Positions 1 through 8,132 of a stretch of 42,471 nucleotides of DNA are shown in pieces. Position numbers and translations under genes: made by a program. The stretch spans positions 1 through 42,471 of the forward strand of contig JAQUJC010000024.1 in assembly GCA_028681135.1 (NCBI GenBank), written 5' to 3'. The DNA is from Kiritimatiellia bacterium. Lineage in GTDB: Bacteria; Verrucomicrobiota; Kiritimatiellia; CAIQIC01; Lenti-01. The notes below the pieces were generated by a model, which searched no databases, was not told the origin of the DNA, and saw only the letters and a program-made list of their open reading frames with translations. Every line of letters begins with the position of its first letter. Within the stretch, counting starts at the first letter, position 1.

Positions 1-392
1 GGGCGGTGGGTGAACAGCCGCGGCTCACCCGGAGGGTTCGCCCTACCCCAAGCCGGGGATGAAGGCACAAGCCCGGGGGATTTTCCACCCCTCAAAAGGA
101 GGGGGCGGTGGGTGAGCAGCCGCGGCTCACCCGGAGGGTTCGCCCTACCCCAAGCTGGGGGATGAAGGCACAAGCCCGGGGGATTTTCCACCCCTCAAAT
201 AAGGAGGGGGCGGTGGGTGAGCAGCCGCGGCTCACCCGGAGGGTTCGCCCTACCCCAAGCCGGGGGATGAAGGCACAAGCCCGGGGGATTTTCCACCCCT
301 CAAAAAGGAGGGGGCGGTGGGTGAACAGCCGCGGCTCACCCGGAGGGTTCGCCCTACCCCAAGCCGGGGGGATGAAGGCATCTCATGGGGCA
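1..392. repeat. Four tandem copies of a ~104-bp GC-rich repeat
   Basis: Four near-identical units begin at about 1, 103, 208 and 312, giving spacings of 102, 105 and 104 bp; the last is cut short near 380. Each unit holds the palindrome AGCCGCGGCT, then a segment ending in TTCGCCCTACC, then a segment containing ACAAGCCCGGGGGATT. Copies differ mainly by small indels in A and G runs. Pieces of the same unit recur at 12183-12198, 12983-13018 (inverted) and 33221-33255, all between genes. A reading frame runs through the array only because the repeat lacks stops; I do not call it a gene. The array may continue left of the window. Confidence 0.93.
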
Positions 393-439
393 TAAAAAAA
401 TCCTATCCGCGAAATCCGCGAAATCCGTAGCTGCTTCTG

Positions 440-521
440 CGAAGTCGAGATGTTTCGGTTTCGGCGCGGTGTGCCTCCCCTCAACATGACCCGCGCTTGC
501 ACCCTATCGCAGATGCGCCCC
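440..521 (+). repeat. Dispersed 82-bp repeat, copy A
   Basis: This stretch matches 28926-29007 without gaps, with about 8 differences in 82 bases by my count. Both copies lie between genes and upstream of a plus-strand enzyme gene, here the ammonia-lyase at 670. I see no terminal inverted repeats or reading frame. Just left of it (about 405-430) lies a 'GCGAAATCCG' duplicated phrase resembling the intergenic phrase at 13136-13163. Confidence 0.85.
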
Positions 522-669
522 GGGACTGGGGAGCAACCAGACATGAACACAAATGCCCATCATTGGTTGTAACCGGTAGTGCCTGAAACAAATGATTGTT
601 CTGACGATTGGGCTTGCATTTTTCGCGCCTTGCCCGACCATAAAGAACCGACAAAGAAAAGGACACTTC

Positions 670-1926
670 ATGACAACGCATGTACCCCCGCCACTGGACT
701 GGGTCAAAAATCAATGCTCTGAAACACCGGACGACTGCCAGGCTCTGAACCGCTTAAAGCCGCAGGCCATCACCCCCGTCGCCCGCCAATTCCACCGCCA
801 ACTCGATGGCTACCGCATGAGCCCGTTAAAAAGTCTGCCTGGACTGGCCGCCATGCTGGGCATTGGCGGAATTTGGGTAAAAGACGAATCGGAACGCCTG
901 AGTCTCAACTCCTTCAAAGTGCTCGGCGGTTCTTTTGCTCTCTATCAGTATTTACGCAAGCGGCTCGGCATTCGGGACCGCGAATTGACCGTGTCGGAAT
1001 TGAAGTCCGAGGCCGCGCAACAGCAGCTTGGCGACATTTGTTTTGCCACGGCCACGGATGGCAACCACGGTCGGGGCGTCGCCTGGGCTGCAATGGAACT
1101 GGGTTTCGACTGCGTCGTCTATGTGCATGAGCGCACCTCGAAACCGCGCATTCGGGCCATTGAGGAATATGGCGCCCAAGTCCACGTCATTCCGGGCACC
1201 TATGATGACGCGGTTCGTCAGGTCATCCGCGACGCCCAAATCAACGGGTGGCAGGTAATTTCCGACACCTCGTGGGATGGCTACGAGGATATTCCCAACT
1301 GGGTGATGCAGGGCTATACCACCATGATGGCAGAACTACAGGAGCAACTCGCCGGCCAAGGCATTGTGCAACCCACCCATGTTCTGGTCCAAGCAGGCGT
1401 CGGTGCCCTCGCCGCTTCCGTCATCGGCTATTACCAGGGATTATTCGGCAACAGCCGCCCCACAACGGTCGTGGTGGAACCCAACAAGGCCGCCTGTTTA
1501 TTTGAGTCGGCGAAGGCAGCAGATAGCCACTCACACTCCGTCGGCGGTACGCTCAACACCATCATGGCGGGCTTGGCCTGCGGCGACCCCAGCCCCATCG
1601 CCTGGAATATTCTTGAGCATCACGCCGACTTTTTTCTGTCCTGCCCCGATTTTATCGCGGCCAAAGGCATGCGCGTCTATGGCGTACCCGTTGCCAACGA
1701 TCCGTTCATCGTCTCCGGAGAATCGGGTGCCGTGACGCTGGGCGCGCTGATGTTCATCTGCGAATGTGCCAGCCTAGCGGACCTCAAGGCTGAATTGGCG
1801 TTGGATGCCACCTCCCAGGTGCTGCTGATCAATACGGAAGGCAACACGGATCCCCAGAACTTCCGCCGGGTGGTCTGGGAAGGCGGGAATCCGGTCCCTG
1901 CGAACTATCGGCACACGTTGGGCTAA
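670..1926 (+). CDS. ygeX: Diaminopropionate ammonia-lyase (YgeX-like)
   Basis: This PLP enzyme of the fold-type II (threonine-synthase-like) group converts 2,3-diaminopropionate to pyruvate and two ammonia. The 418-residue length fits the family. The PLP lysine is K83 in LNSFKVLGG, preceded by VKDESERL. The family phrases TDGNHGRGVAWAA, DTSWDGY, WVMQGY, LVQAGVGALAASV, IMAGLACGDPSP and ISGESGAV-like segments all appear in order. I chose the ATG at 670 because AAAAGGA stands 6 bases before it; an upstream in-frame ATG at 592 would add 26 residues without family match and has no ribosome site. The gene stands alone and ends at a hairpin shared with the convergent regulator. The usual ygeW/ygeY/xanthine neighbours are absent, so a general catabolic or detoxifying role is likely. 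Confidence 0.94.
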   Translation: MTTHVPPPLDWVKNQCSETPDDCQALNRLKPQAITPVARQFHRQLDGYRMSPLKSLPGLAAMLGIGGIWVKDESERLSLNSFKVLGGSFALYQYLRKRLGIRDRELTVSELKSEAAQQQLGDICFATATDGNHGRGVAWAAMELGFDCVVYVHERTSKPRIRAIEEYGAQVHVIPGTYDDAVRQVIRDAQINGWQVISDTSWDGYEDIPNWVMQGYTTMMAELQEQLAGQGIVQPTHVLVQAGVGALAASVIGYYQGLFGNSRPTTVVVEPNKAACLFESAKAADSHSHSVGGTLNTIMAGLACGDPSPIAWNILEHHADFFLSCPDFIAAKGMRVYGVPVANDPFIVSGESGAVTLGALMFICECASLADLKAELALDATSQVLLINTEGNTDPQNFRRVVWEGGNPVPANYRHTLG

Positions 1927-1952
1927 GCCCTGCCCGGGATCGTAGACACAAA

Positions 1953-1993
1953 CATCCCGCAGCGAAATGGCTGCGGGATGTGCCCCCTCTTTC
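1953..1993. terminator. Hairpin between convergent genes
   Basis: A 10-bp perfect stem CATCCCGCAG / CTGCGGGATG (1953-1962 and 1971-1980) with an 8-base loop lies 26 bases after the lyase stop and before the stop of the convergent regulator at 2018. The trailing T-tract is poor on both strands (CTCTTTC on plus, TTTGTGTC on minus), so termination may be partial. Confidence 0.7.
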
Positions 1994-2017
1994 AGCTATA
2001 CCACCTGGGGGGCGGAA

Positions 2018-2494
2018 TCAGGCAGATGTTTTAGCGCGCTTTTTCTTCTTGGGCATCAGCGCTTGCACATCGCGCTTTTTCATCTTGCGAATTTCTTGCA
2101 GGCGGCCCGGCATATCCTTGCGACGGAGCGAAATTTTGCCTTTGGTGGCCTCCCAATTAACGATGGTCTGTCCACTGACCCCGGCGAGTTTGCCAAATTG
2201 TGCTTGAGTCAAACCCAACCGCTGACGCAGATTCCGCACCCCTTTGCCGGTGATCCAAAAGCGGATGGGAGCCGCCGCCGCATCTGCCGGAGCGGCCACG
2301 GGCAGGTCGGTTGCCGGCACAGCTTTGTTCAACTGAGCCAATTGTTTCTGCACCTGAGTGAGCTGGCGCCGCAGATCGGCAATCCAACTGCGATGGGCCG
2401 CATTGATACGCTTGATGGGGGCCAGTTCTTTTGTAATTTGCCGGCGCGATACACGCGCGATTTCGGCTTTCAGTTCTTTCATGACATTTGACAT
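2018..2494 (-). CDS. XRE-type helix-turn-helix regulator with coiled-coil N-terminus
   Basis: A 158-residue DNA-binding protein. Residues 1-60 are charged and heptad-like (KELKAEIARVSRRQ, LRRQLTQVQKQLAQL), suggesting a coiled coil for dimerisation. An alanine/proline linker follows. Residues ~85-125 form a Cro/C1-type helix-turn-helix: LRQRLGLTQAQFGKLAGVSG, then TIVNWE. The C-terminus is very basic (KKKKRAK), which may bind the DNA backbone. The ATG at 2494 has AGAAAGGAA about 6 bases upstream; an ATG 12 bases later is the alternative. It is divergent from the TPR gene across ~300 bp and convergent with the lyase. I see no clear operator, and its targets are unknown. Confidence 0.85.
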   Translation of the reverse strand: MSNVMKELKAEIARVSRRQITKELAPIKRINAAHRSWIADLRRQLTQVQKQLAQLNKAVPATDLPVAAPADAAAAPIRFWITGKGVRNLRQRLGLTQAQFGKLAGVSGQTIVNWEATKGKISLRRKDMPGRLQEIRKMKKRDVQALMPKKKKRAKTSA

Positions 2495-2792
2495 GTTTAT
2501 TCCTTTCTATTGGACATCATTAACAATGAGTCGTGGTAAACTTCCGTTTGCCGTTTGGTCTTTGAGGTGATTCATACCATGGTCCACCATACCGTCTTTA
2601 TCAAATAGCGCAAGGCTAAGGTTCATCATTTGAATGACGCCATAATTCTGCGAATATGTCGCGTTCTCTTTCGCGCACATGCCCTGCATCGCGCCGCACT
2701 GGCCCATCCCGGACGGCGGAAGACGGAGGCGTACTCCGCACTTGCGCCGCCATGTCATTGCCCGTATTGTTCTTAGCGTCATGCCCACCGCA
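2495..2792. other. Divergent intergenic region, nothing firm
   Basis: About 300 bases separate the start of the XRE regulator from the likely start of the TPR gene. It must hold both promoters. I see no strong -35/-10 pair, no clear inverted repeat and no RNA gene. The right part could be coding if the TPR gene starts earlier, at 2679 or 2781. Confidence 0.4.
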
Positions 2793-3848
2793 ATGGATTC
2801 ACAGCAACACGACAACGACCGGCTGCCCCCTGCCGAGGGCAATGCCATCCCTCGGCGTCAGCATCGTTCTGCCGTCCGGACCGGCTCGATTCCACCCCCC
2901 ACCTCTCCTCGCCAGCACACTATCCGCCTCGCCGTGGCAACGGCCATCGGTCTGCTGCTGATGCTGGTGCTGCTGCTGCTGGCGGTGAAATATGCGCAAC
3001 GCGACTGGCGTCAAAAACAGCACCTAGCGCGCGCGTCTGGCATATCGCACGGGAGCGACCGCCTGGCCGACGCTGAGACCCGGGCGGCTATCCCTGGCTG
3101 GCCCTATGAGTGGTCGCCCAACGCTACAAAGCGCATGCTGAGACATTTGACGTCTGATCCGCAGGTAGACAACTGGTGGCTCATTCAAGGGCGCGGCCAC
3201 CCGGACCACGAGCAAGCGCATCTGGTCGTGGGCCTCTTGCGCATGGCCATGGCCACTGGCGGCGAGAGCGCCGACATGAAAAATGATTTTGGGGCCGCCT
3301 ATCTCCAACAACGACGCCTGCGCGCCGCCATGACACAATTCCAGGCCGCCCTTCAAATCGAGCCTGGCTACGCACCCGCCCTATTCAATCTCGCGTTGTG
3401 CTCGATTACCCAACGGGATCCCGCCAAAGGATCACGCTATCTGGCCCACTATCTGGCGCGGCGCCCGACCGATACCGCCGCCTATCGGCTACAATCCAGC
3501 CTACTGACCCAGCTGGGCCGCCCCCAGGAAGCTCTGGATATGCTGGAACGATTTTTGCGAAATCAGCCCCCGACACAACCGCTCTTTTTGGAAGCCTCCC
3601 TGTTGGCGGCGCGCCGTGGCCACCACGGTACGGCGTTGCGGTATCTGGAAACCGCGATGGCCGGCAATCCCATACAGACGGTGGTGCGCGCCTACCAATC
3701 GTCGTCCTTCCGCGCCATTCGCCTGTCTGGCACCGGTGATGCCCTGGCCGCACGCATGGCCAGTCAGGCCCGCGTCGCCTTCGGCACGCCTTTGCCGGTC
3801 GAGGAACTGGCCCCTCTGCGCAACCACCCTGACGCCATTGTCCGCTGA
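2793..3848 (+). CDS. Membrane-anchored TPR protein
   Basis: A ~351-residue protein. After a polar, proline-rich N-terminus comes one strong membrane segment (LAVATAIGLLLMLVLLLLAV), then a soluble part with several tetratricopeptide-like helices: NDFGAAYLQQRRLRAAMTQF, ALQIEPGYAPALFNLAL, LTQLGRPQEALDMLERFL, ASLLAARRGHHGTALRYLE. Such proteins are anchored in the inner membrane and act as protein-interaction scaffolds; the partner is unknown. The start is uncertain: ATGs at 2679, 2781 and 2793 are in frame and none has a clear ribosome site. I prefer 2793 because the upstream translation is arginine-rich and not protein-like. It is convergent with comEC, with only 9 bases between the stop codons. 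Confidence 0.75.
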   Translation: MDSQQHDNDRLPPAEGNAIPRRQHRSAVRTGSIPPPTSPRQHTIRLAVATAIGLLLMLVLLLLAVKYAQRDWRQKQHLARASGISHGSDRLADAETRAAIPGWPYEWSPNATKRMLRHLTSDPQVDNWWLIQGRGHPDHEQAHLVVGLLRMAMATGGESADMKNDFGAAYLQQRRLRAAMTQFQAALQIEPGYAPALFNLALCSITQRDPAKGSRYLAHYLARRPTDTAAYRLQSSLLTQLGRPQEALDMLERFLRNQPPTQPLFLEASLLAARRGHHGTALRYLETAMAGNPIQTVVRAYQSSSFRAIRLSGTGDALAARMASQARVAFGTPLPVEELAPLRNHPDAIVR

Positions 3849-3863
3849 AGGCTCCCCTCAGCG
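3843..3863. terminator. Possible shared hairpin over two convergent stops
   Basis: CGCTGA-A-GG, loop CTCC, CCTCAGCG forms an 8-bp stem with one bulged A. It covers the stop codons of both the TPR gene (plus) and comEC (minus). No T-tract follows on either side, so this is a weak call. Confidence 0.3.
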
Positions 3864-6308
3864 CCCGGCATGTACCCGGTAGCCCGCATGGGGCCAGCGG
3901 GCCGGACCGGCGCCTAATTCGATATGAATGGCCCCCCATTCATCCGTACGCCACAGCCGAATACCACGGGCATCCAGCCGCGCCACGACCTCCCGGTCTG
4001 GATGGCGCGAGTCAAGGTGTGGCCCCGAACTGACCACGACATCCCGGGGGCGCACCGCCTCCAGCCAGGGCTCGGAGGTCGCGTCGGCGTCGCCATGACG
4101 ACCCGCCAACAGAACGGATGCCGCCAGGGAGGCGGTTTGTCGAATCAGAACGGCTTCGTGTTTTGTTCCAAGGTCAGAGGGCAACAGTACACTCACGCCC
4201 CAACGCGCCACGCGCATCACCAGGGCGGCATCATCCGCCCGCGCCATCTTGAGGGAGTCTGGCGGCCACAGCACCTCCCAATACAATTGCCCTGGCCAGT
4301 GACCGGAATCGCCCGCCTGGAGACGCCGGACCGGAATCGCCTGCACCTGGGCCTCGTGCAGCACTTCACGCATCAGGGGCGACGGCCAGACGCTGCTCGG
4401 CACCCATACTTCGCCAACGGGCAACGCGCTCAACAGGAACGGCGTCGCCCCCATGTGTGCGGCATCCGCATGAGACAGAATCAGAACATCCAGGCTGTTA
4501 ACCCCCTCGGCCCGAAGTTGGCGCAAGGTGCGTTCAGCGCAGAACGCCGGACCACTGTCGATCAGGATACGACCGGCCTGGGCCTGCACCAACACGGCGT
4601 TGCCTTCGCCCACGTCCAGCACTGACACCCGGCAGCGCTGCGCTTCCTGCACGCCCCACCCCACCGCCAAGACCGCCAGCACGGCCAACCCCACCGGCAG
4701 GGCGCGCTTGATCCGCCGCGCCAGAATGGTACTCAAGGCCAGTATGCCATACCACATCACGACCCCCAACACGGGGGGCGTGCGCACAAACCAATGCCCT
4801 CCCGGGACAGATGCCGCCCAGCGAATCAGACCGGCCAGCCCCTGGGCCCAAACCCGCGCGGCGTGGTTAAATATCTCGGACCACTCCGCACACACCGGCG
4901 CCGACACCAGACTCAGCACCCCCGCCAGCAGGATCACAAACGCGGACGGGATCACCACCAGGTTCATAATCAGCGCCACCGGGGAAACCAAATTGAAGAA
5001 GAACGCCGTCAGCGGCGATGTTCCCACCCATGCCGCGACACTAACGGAACCAAAGCGGGACACGAGCAGGCCTACTTCGCGCAGATGCCGGGCCTCGGGT
5101 TGTTCTTCACGGGGCAACTGCCAGGTGTCCCGGCGGAACAGCCGCAGGGCCCCGGCATCGAACACCGGTTGTATGGCCAACAAACTGGCTACGGCGGTAA
5201 ACGAGAGCAGAAAGCCCAGGTCGCCCAGTTGCCCCGGTGCGGCCAACAGAATGGCCGCGGCCGCCACGGCCAGGATAGAAACGGCATCCGGCTTGCGCCT
5301 GAAGAGAGGGGCCGCCTGCAATAACACGGCCATGACACAGGCCCGCACGGCGCTGGTGGCCGCGCCGGTGGCAACCGTGTAGGTTATCAGCAAAGGCGTG
5401 GCCACCCAAAACCACTGTGTGCGCGGCACGCGCAGCGACCGCAGCAGCAGCATCAGCAGCATGGTCACCATGCCCACATGCGCCCCGGAAATAGCAAAGA
5501 TATGCACGGTGCCCGTCACGGCAAAATCCTGCCGGAGCAAGGTGGACAACTCTTCGCGGTATCCCAGCAGCAGGGCCTGCAACAAACCGCGCTCCTCGGG
5601 AAAGTCATCCAGCCCGCGAGAGAGAATCTGACGCGCCCGGCGTCGAAATGCCAGGGAAGCCGCTTTCACTGGATGGCCGTGGCCAGCATCGAGAAAGAAA
5701 AAGCGGTCCTGGTCCACGATGGCCTGGTTCTTGGGCAATGTAAACAACCCGGACCGCCAGGGCACGCGCGGACGCACCACGCCCCGCAAGCGCCAGCGTT
5801 CGCCATAGCGCGGGAGGCGGCGCTGGGTGGGATCGCCCCGCAGGATGACCCGCACCGTATCCTCCACCCGCTGCCAACGTCCGTCGCGATTGAGCCCCTC
5901 CACCCGCATATGCACCACCGCCGAGGCCCGTTGCCCGCGACGCGCCGAACGCGGCAACGCATCTTCCGTCGCCATCGCCACGAACTGCACATATTCGATC
6001 GGGCCCGGCAGGATGGCCCCCAATGACAGCGCGGGCCGAGGCGACGTGGATTGCCGGGCATGGGCGGCCACCAAGCAAAACACCGCTACCATCAGCGGCA
6101 GTGTTGATCGCCGGTGGTGTACCCACAAAAAGAGCAGCGGCAACAGGCTGGCACCGGCTCCTAAAAACCAGAGCGCCGAGAATGAGGCAGCAATTCCCGC
6201 CGCCGTCCCTGCCACCAGCACCATGGTGATCCCCACCATGACCCGGCGGCGCGGCGGACGCAACCGGTAGCCCCCCCCCGGGATCTCGTTATCCAGCCAA
6301 AACTCCAC
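3858..6308 (-). CDS. comEC: ComEC/Rec2 DNA-uptake channel with metallo-beta-lactamase-like domain
   Basis: An 816-residue inner-membrane protein that in this family carries single-stranded DNA into the cytoplasm during transformation. The N-terminal third has membrane segments and an OB-like soluble domain (residues ~100-220), followed by the multi-helix Competence domain beginning near HIFAISGAHVGMV. The C-terminal ~220 residues are a metallo-beta-lactamase-like domain (VLDVGEGNAVLVQ, ILIDSGP). Its metal motif reads H613-A-D-A-A-H618, so the second aspartate of the usual HxDxDH is alanine. The start is GTG with AGGAG 8 bases upstream. Codons 11-13 contain a run of nine G. It stands alone and convergent with the TPR gene; no other competence genes are in the window. 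Confidence 0.93.
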   Translation of the reverse strand: MEFWLDNEIPGGGYRLRPPRRRVMVGITMVLVAGTAAGIAASFSALWFLGAGASLLPLLFLWVHHRRSTLPLMVAVFCLVAAHARQSTSPRPALSLGAILPGPIEYVQFVAMATEDALPRSARRGQRASAVVHMRVEGLNRDGRWQRVEDTVRVILRGDPTQRRLPRYGERWRLRGVVRPRVPWRSGLFTLPKNQAIVDQDRFFFLDAGHGHPVKAASLAFRRRARQILSRGLDDFPEERGLLQALLLGYREELSTLLRQDFAVTGTVHIFAISGAHVGMVTMLLMLLLRSLRVPRTQWFWVATPLLITYTVATGAATSAVRACVMAVLLQAAPLFRRKPDAVSILAVAAAAILLAAPGQLGDLGFLLSFTAVASLLAIQPVFDAGALRLFRRDTWQLPREEQPEARHLREVGLLVSRFGSVSVAAWVGTSPLTAFFFNLVSPVALIMNLVVIPSAFVILLAGVLSLVSAPVCAEWSEIFNHAARVWAQGLAGLIRWAASVPGGHWFVRTPPVLGVVMWYGILALSTILARRIKRALPVGLAVLAVLAVGWGVQEAQRCRVSVLDVGEGNAVLVQAQAGRILIDSGPAFCAERTLRQLRAEGVNSLDVLILSHADAAHMGATPFLLSALPVGEVWVPSSVWPSPLMREVLHEAQVQAIPVRRLQAGDSGHWPGQLYWEVLWPPDSLKMARADDAALVMRVARWGVSVLLPSDLGTKHEAVLIRQTASLAASVLLAGRHGDADATSEPWLEAVRPRDVVVSSGPHLDSRHPDREVVARLDARGIRLWRTDEWGAIHIELGAGPARWPHAGYRVHAGR

Positions 6309-6424
6309 ACGTCATCTCCTGTGCCGCCGCATAGGCTAGCCTTGGCTTAACATCTCCAGCCTTTGGGTACAAGCCACAAGCGCCCGACCTGCATCGACTC
6401 GCACCAGGGAATCTGTAGTGAAAT

Positions 6425-6432
6425 GGGGGGGG
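6425..6432 (-). promoter_or_regulatory. C8 tract after the tonB stop
   Basis: Read on the minus strand, eight consecutive C lie 15 bases after the tonB stop codon at 6448. No hairpin-T terminator follows this gene. C-rich, G-poor RNA is the kind Rho binds, so this could be part of a Rho-dependent end; that is inference. Similar tracts follow four plus-strand genes in the window. Confidence 0.3.
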
Positions 6433-6447
6433 TGCTGTTCCCGACGG

Positions 6448-7164
6448 CTACCGCCGGTCGAAGCGGTAGGCGATGGGGACTTCCACAACAAACCCGTGTT
6501 GTATCTCCCCGCTCCCCAGGGGCTGTTCGGCTGCGCGGCGCAAGATTCTCCGAGCGCCCTCCGCCAGCATAGCGGGTCCGGTGTTTTCCAGCACCTCCAC
6601 TCGGCCGATCCGGGCATCAGGGCCGATGGCGACCCGCAAGCGCACGGTACCGCTTTGGCGGGAATAGCGGGCTGCGCCGGGATAATACTTGCGTTGCTCG
6701 ATCCGCCGCCGCAATTCTCCTAGCCATTCGTTTTGGAGCGCCTCGTCGCCTCCTGCCGCCCCCTCTTCCTCCAGTACGGGTGCGGCGGCCTCCGTGGGCA
6801 AGGTCTCCGGCTCCGGTGGCGTCACCACGGTCGGCTCCGTCTGCGGTTCCGGCAGCGCCTCGGGCTCTGGTTCTGGTTCTGGCTCGGGCTCTGGTTCCGG
6901 CTTGGGCCGGGGAGGAACGGGAGGGGGTGGTTCTGGCGCTGGTTCGGGAACGGCGGCCTGCTCCGGCATGGGGACCAGCGCAAACTGCAACCGGACAACT
7001 TTGGGCAGCGGCACCGCCCCAGGCGGCGGGGCTAATGCCAAGCGATCGGCCCATTGCACTGCCACCCCAATGGCCAGCAAGAGGCCCACCCCCGCCACCG
7101 TGCCGATCCAATTACCGGTATCGAGGGCGGGTCTATTCGGATTTCGCGGTAATAAGAACATCAT
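6448..7164 (-). CDS. tonB: TonB energy transducer
   Basis: A 239-residue protein that couples the ExbBD proton channel to an outer-membrane receptor. Order of parts: a short cytoplasmic tail (MMFLLPRNPNRP), one membrane helix (WIGTVAGVGLLLAIGVAVQW), a periplasmic spacer with KPEPEPEPEPEPEPEALPEP and more proline/glutamate, then a C-terminal TonB domain (LRRRIEQRKYYPGAARYSRQ, GTVRLRVAIG, ARRILRRAAEQ, VEVPIAYRF). Two adjacent ATGs (7164 and 7161) follow GGAAGGA; the second gives better spacing. Either start overlaps the exbD end by about 30 bases, so translation is coupled. It is the last gene of the operon beginning at 12749, which suggests a TonB dedicated to this receptor. Confidence 0.93.
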   Translation of the reverse strand: MMFLLPRNPNRPALDTGNWIGTVAGVGLLLAIGVAVQWADRLALAPPPGAVPLPKVVRLQFALVPMPEQAAVPEPAPEPPPPVPPRPKPEPEPEPEPEPEPEALPEPQTEPTVVTPPEPETLPTEAAAPVLEEEGAAGGDEALQNEWLGELRRRIEQRKYYPGAARYSRQSGTVRLRVAIGPDARIGRVEVLENTGPAMLAEGARRILRRAAEQPLGSGEIQHGFVVEVPIAYRFDRR

Positions 7165-7525
7165 TCCTTCCGGCTGCGCGCGTCCGATCCAGCACCTCGA
7201 CAAAGGCATCAAAGGGTGCCGCACGATCCACCCGCACTTCCACCGGCCCATCGGCGGCAGCCGCCAGCAAGGCGGGCACCTCCTCAATAGAGATCGGGGT
7301 TTGGAGGTGATACAGCCCCCCCGCGTCATCGATCGTCAGTACCAGCCGCAGCGCATCATCCTCGACCCGCTCCGCCGTGCCGGCCGCCGGCAGCATCACC
7401 TTCAGCACCGGCGGACTGAACGTCGAGGCCAGGATAAAAAACAGCAGCAGCATGAAGACCACATCGATTAACGGCGTCAAATCCAGGTCCGTACCGAAAT
7501 CATCCGCCAGAAATTCCGGTTCCAT
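7133..7525 (-). CDS. exbD: ExbD/TolR-family proton-channel subunit
   Basis: A 130-residue protein with a short cytoplasmic start, one membrane helix and a periplasmic domain. The helix carries the proton-relay aspartate D21 in LTPLIDVVFMLLLFFILAST. The periplasmic part (LRLVLTIDDAGGLYHL, VEVRVDRAAPFDAFVEVLD) has the ExbD fold pattern. It starts one base after the exbB stop and overlaps tonB downstream. With ExbB it forms the motor that uses proton-motive force. TolR is the alternative name, but the adjacent TonB and receptor favour ExbD. Confidence 0.93.
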   Translation of the reverse strand: MEPEFLADDFGTDLDLTPLIDVVFMLLLFFILASTFSPPVLKVMLPAAGTAERVEDDALRLVLTIDDAGGLYHLQTPISIEEVPALLAAAADGPVEVRVDRAAPFDAFVEVLDRTRAAGRNDVLITAKSE

Positions 7526-7526
7526 C

Positions 7527-8132
7527 CTACGACTCCCGGTGCGAGGGCACGGGTGCAGAAAAACGCCCGGCGTATTCCATCAATTCGACCTGGAACCCAT
7601 TGATCTGCATCCGAAAGAAATAGTACAGGCACAACACCGGCACCGTGATGGACAAGCCCATGATGGTCGTGGTCAGCGCTTCCCAGATTCCGCTGGCCAG
7701 AATGGCAGGATTGACCAGGGTTTGCCCTGCCATCACCCGGAAGACCTTCGCAATCCCCAGCACGGTTCCCAGCAATCCCAACAGCGGCGAAATCACCGAA
7801 ATCAGCCGCAGCAATGTCATCCCACGATTCACCGCGCGGAAATTCTTATGAAACTGGAAGGCCAGTTCTGCGCGCAGATCATCATGGCCCCGGCACGCGG
7901 CTTGTACCGCTTCCGAAAATATACGGATCAACGGGTTGCCCGCGCGCACACCGGCGGCGACATCCAGGCTCGCCGGATCGCGCAATAGCGCCCCGATATG
8001 GCGGCGGAATCTCCAGCCGATCCAACTAAGATAGACCCCATTCTTGGTGCAAAGATAGATGGCCACCGCGCCCACCGCCACCAGCACCAATCCCGCCGCC
8101 CCAATGGTATCAACCCAATTCATCCAGTTCAT
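7527..8132 (-). CDS. exbB: ExbB/TolQ/MotA-family proton-channel subunit
   Basis: A 201-residue inner-membrane protein with three membrane segments: one near residues 10-30 (GAAGLVLVAVGAVAIYLC) and two in the C-terminal half (ISVISPLLGLLGTVLGIAKV and ALTTTIMGLSITVPVLCLYY). The sequence PLLGLLGTVLGI is the family signature. Its ATG overlaps the stop of the upstream membrane protein as ATGA, so the two are translated together. It supplies the proton path for TonB in the same operon. Confidence 0.93.
   Translation of the reverse strand: MNWMNWVDTIGAAGLVLVAVGAVAIYLCTKNGVYLSWIGWRFRRHIGALLRDPASLDVAAGVRAGNPLIRIFSEAVQAACRGHDDLRAELAFQFHKNFRAVNRGMTLLRLISVISPLLGLLGTVLGIAKVFRVMAGQTLVNPAILASGIWEALTTTIMGLSITVPVLCLYYFFRMQINGFQVELMEYAGRFSAPVPSHRES

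Noticed and set aside
108-395. Open frame through the tandem repeat array, 95 codons
   Set aside because: Its translation is the repeat unit read three times with no ribosome site; the repeat simply lacks stops in this frame.
592-669. Upstream start of the ammonia-lyase at 592
   Set aside because: The extra 26 residues do not fit the family, and the ATG at 670 has a good ribosome site.
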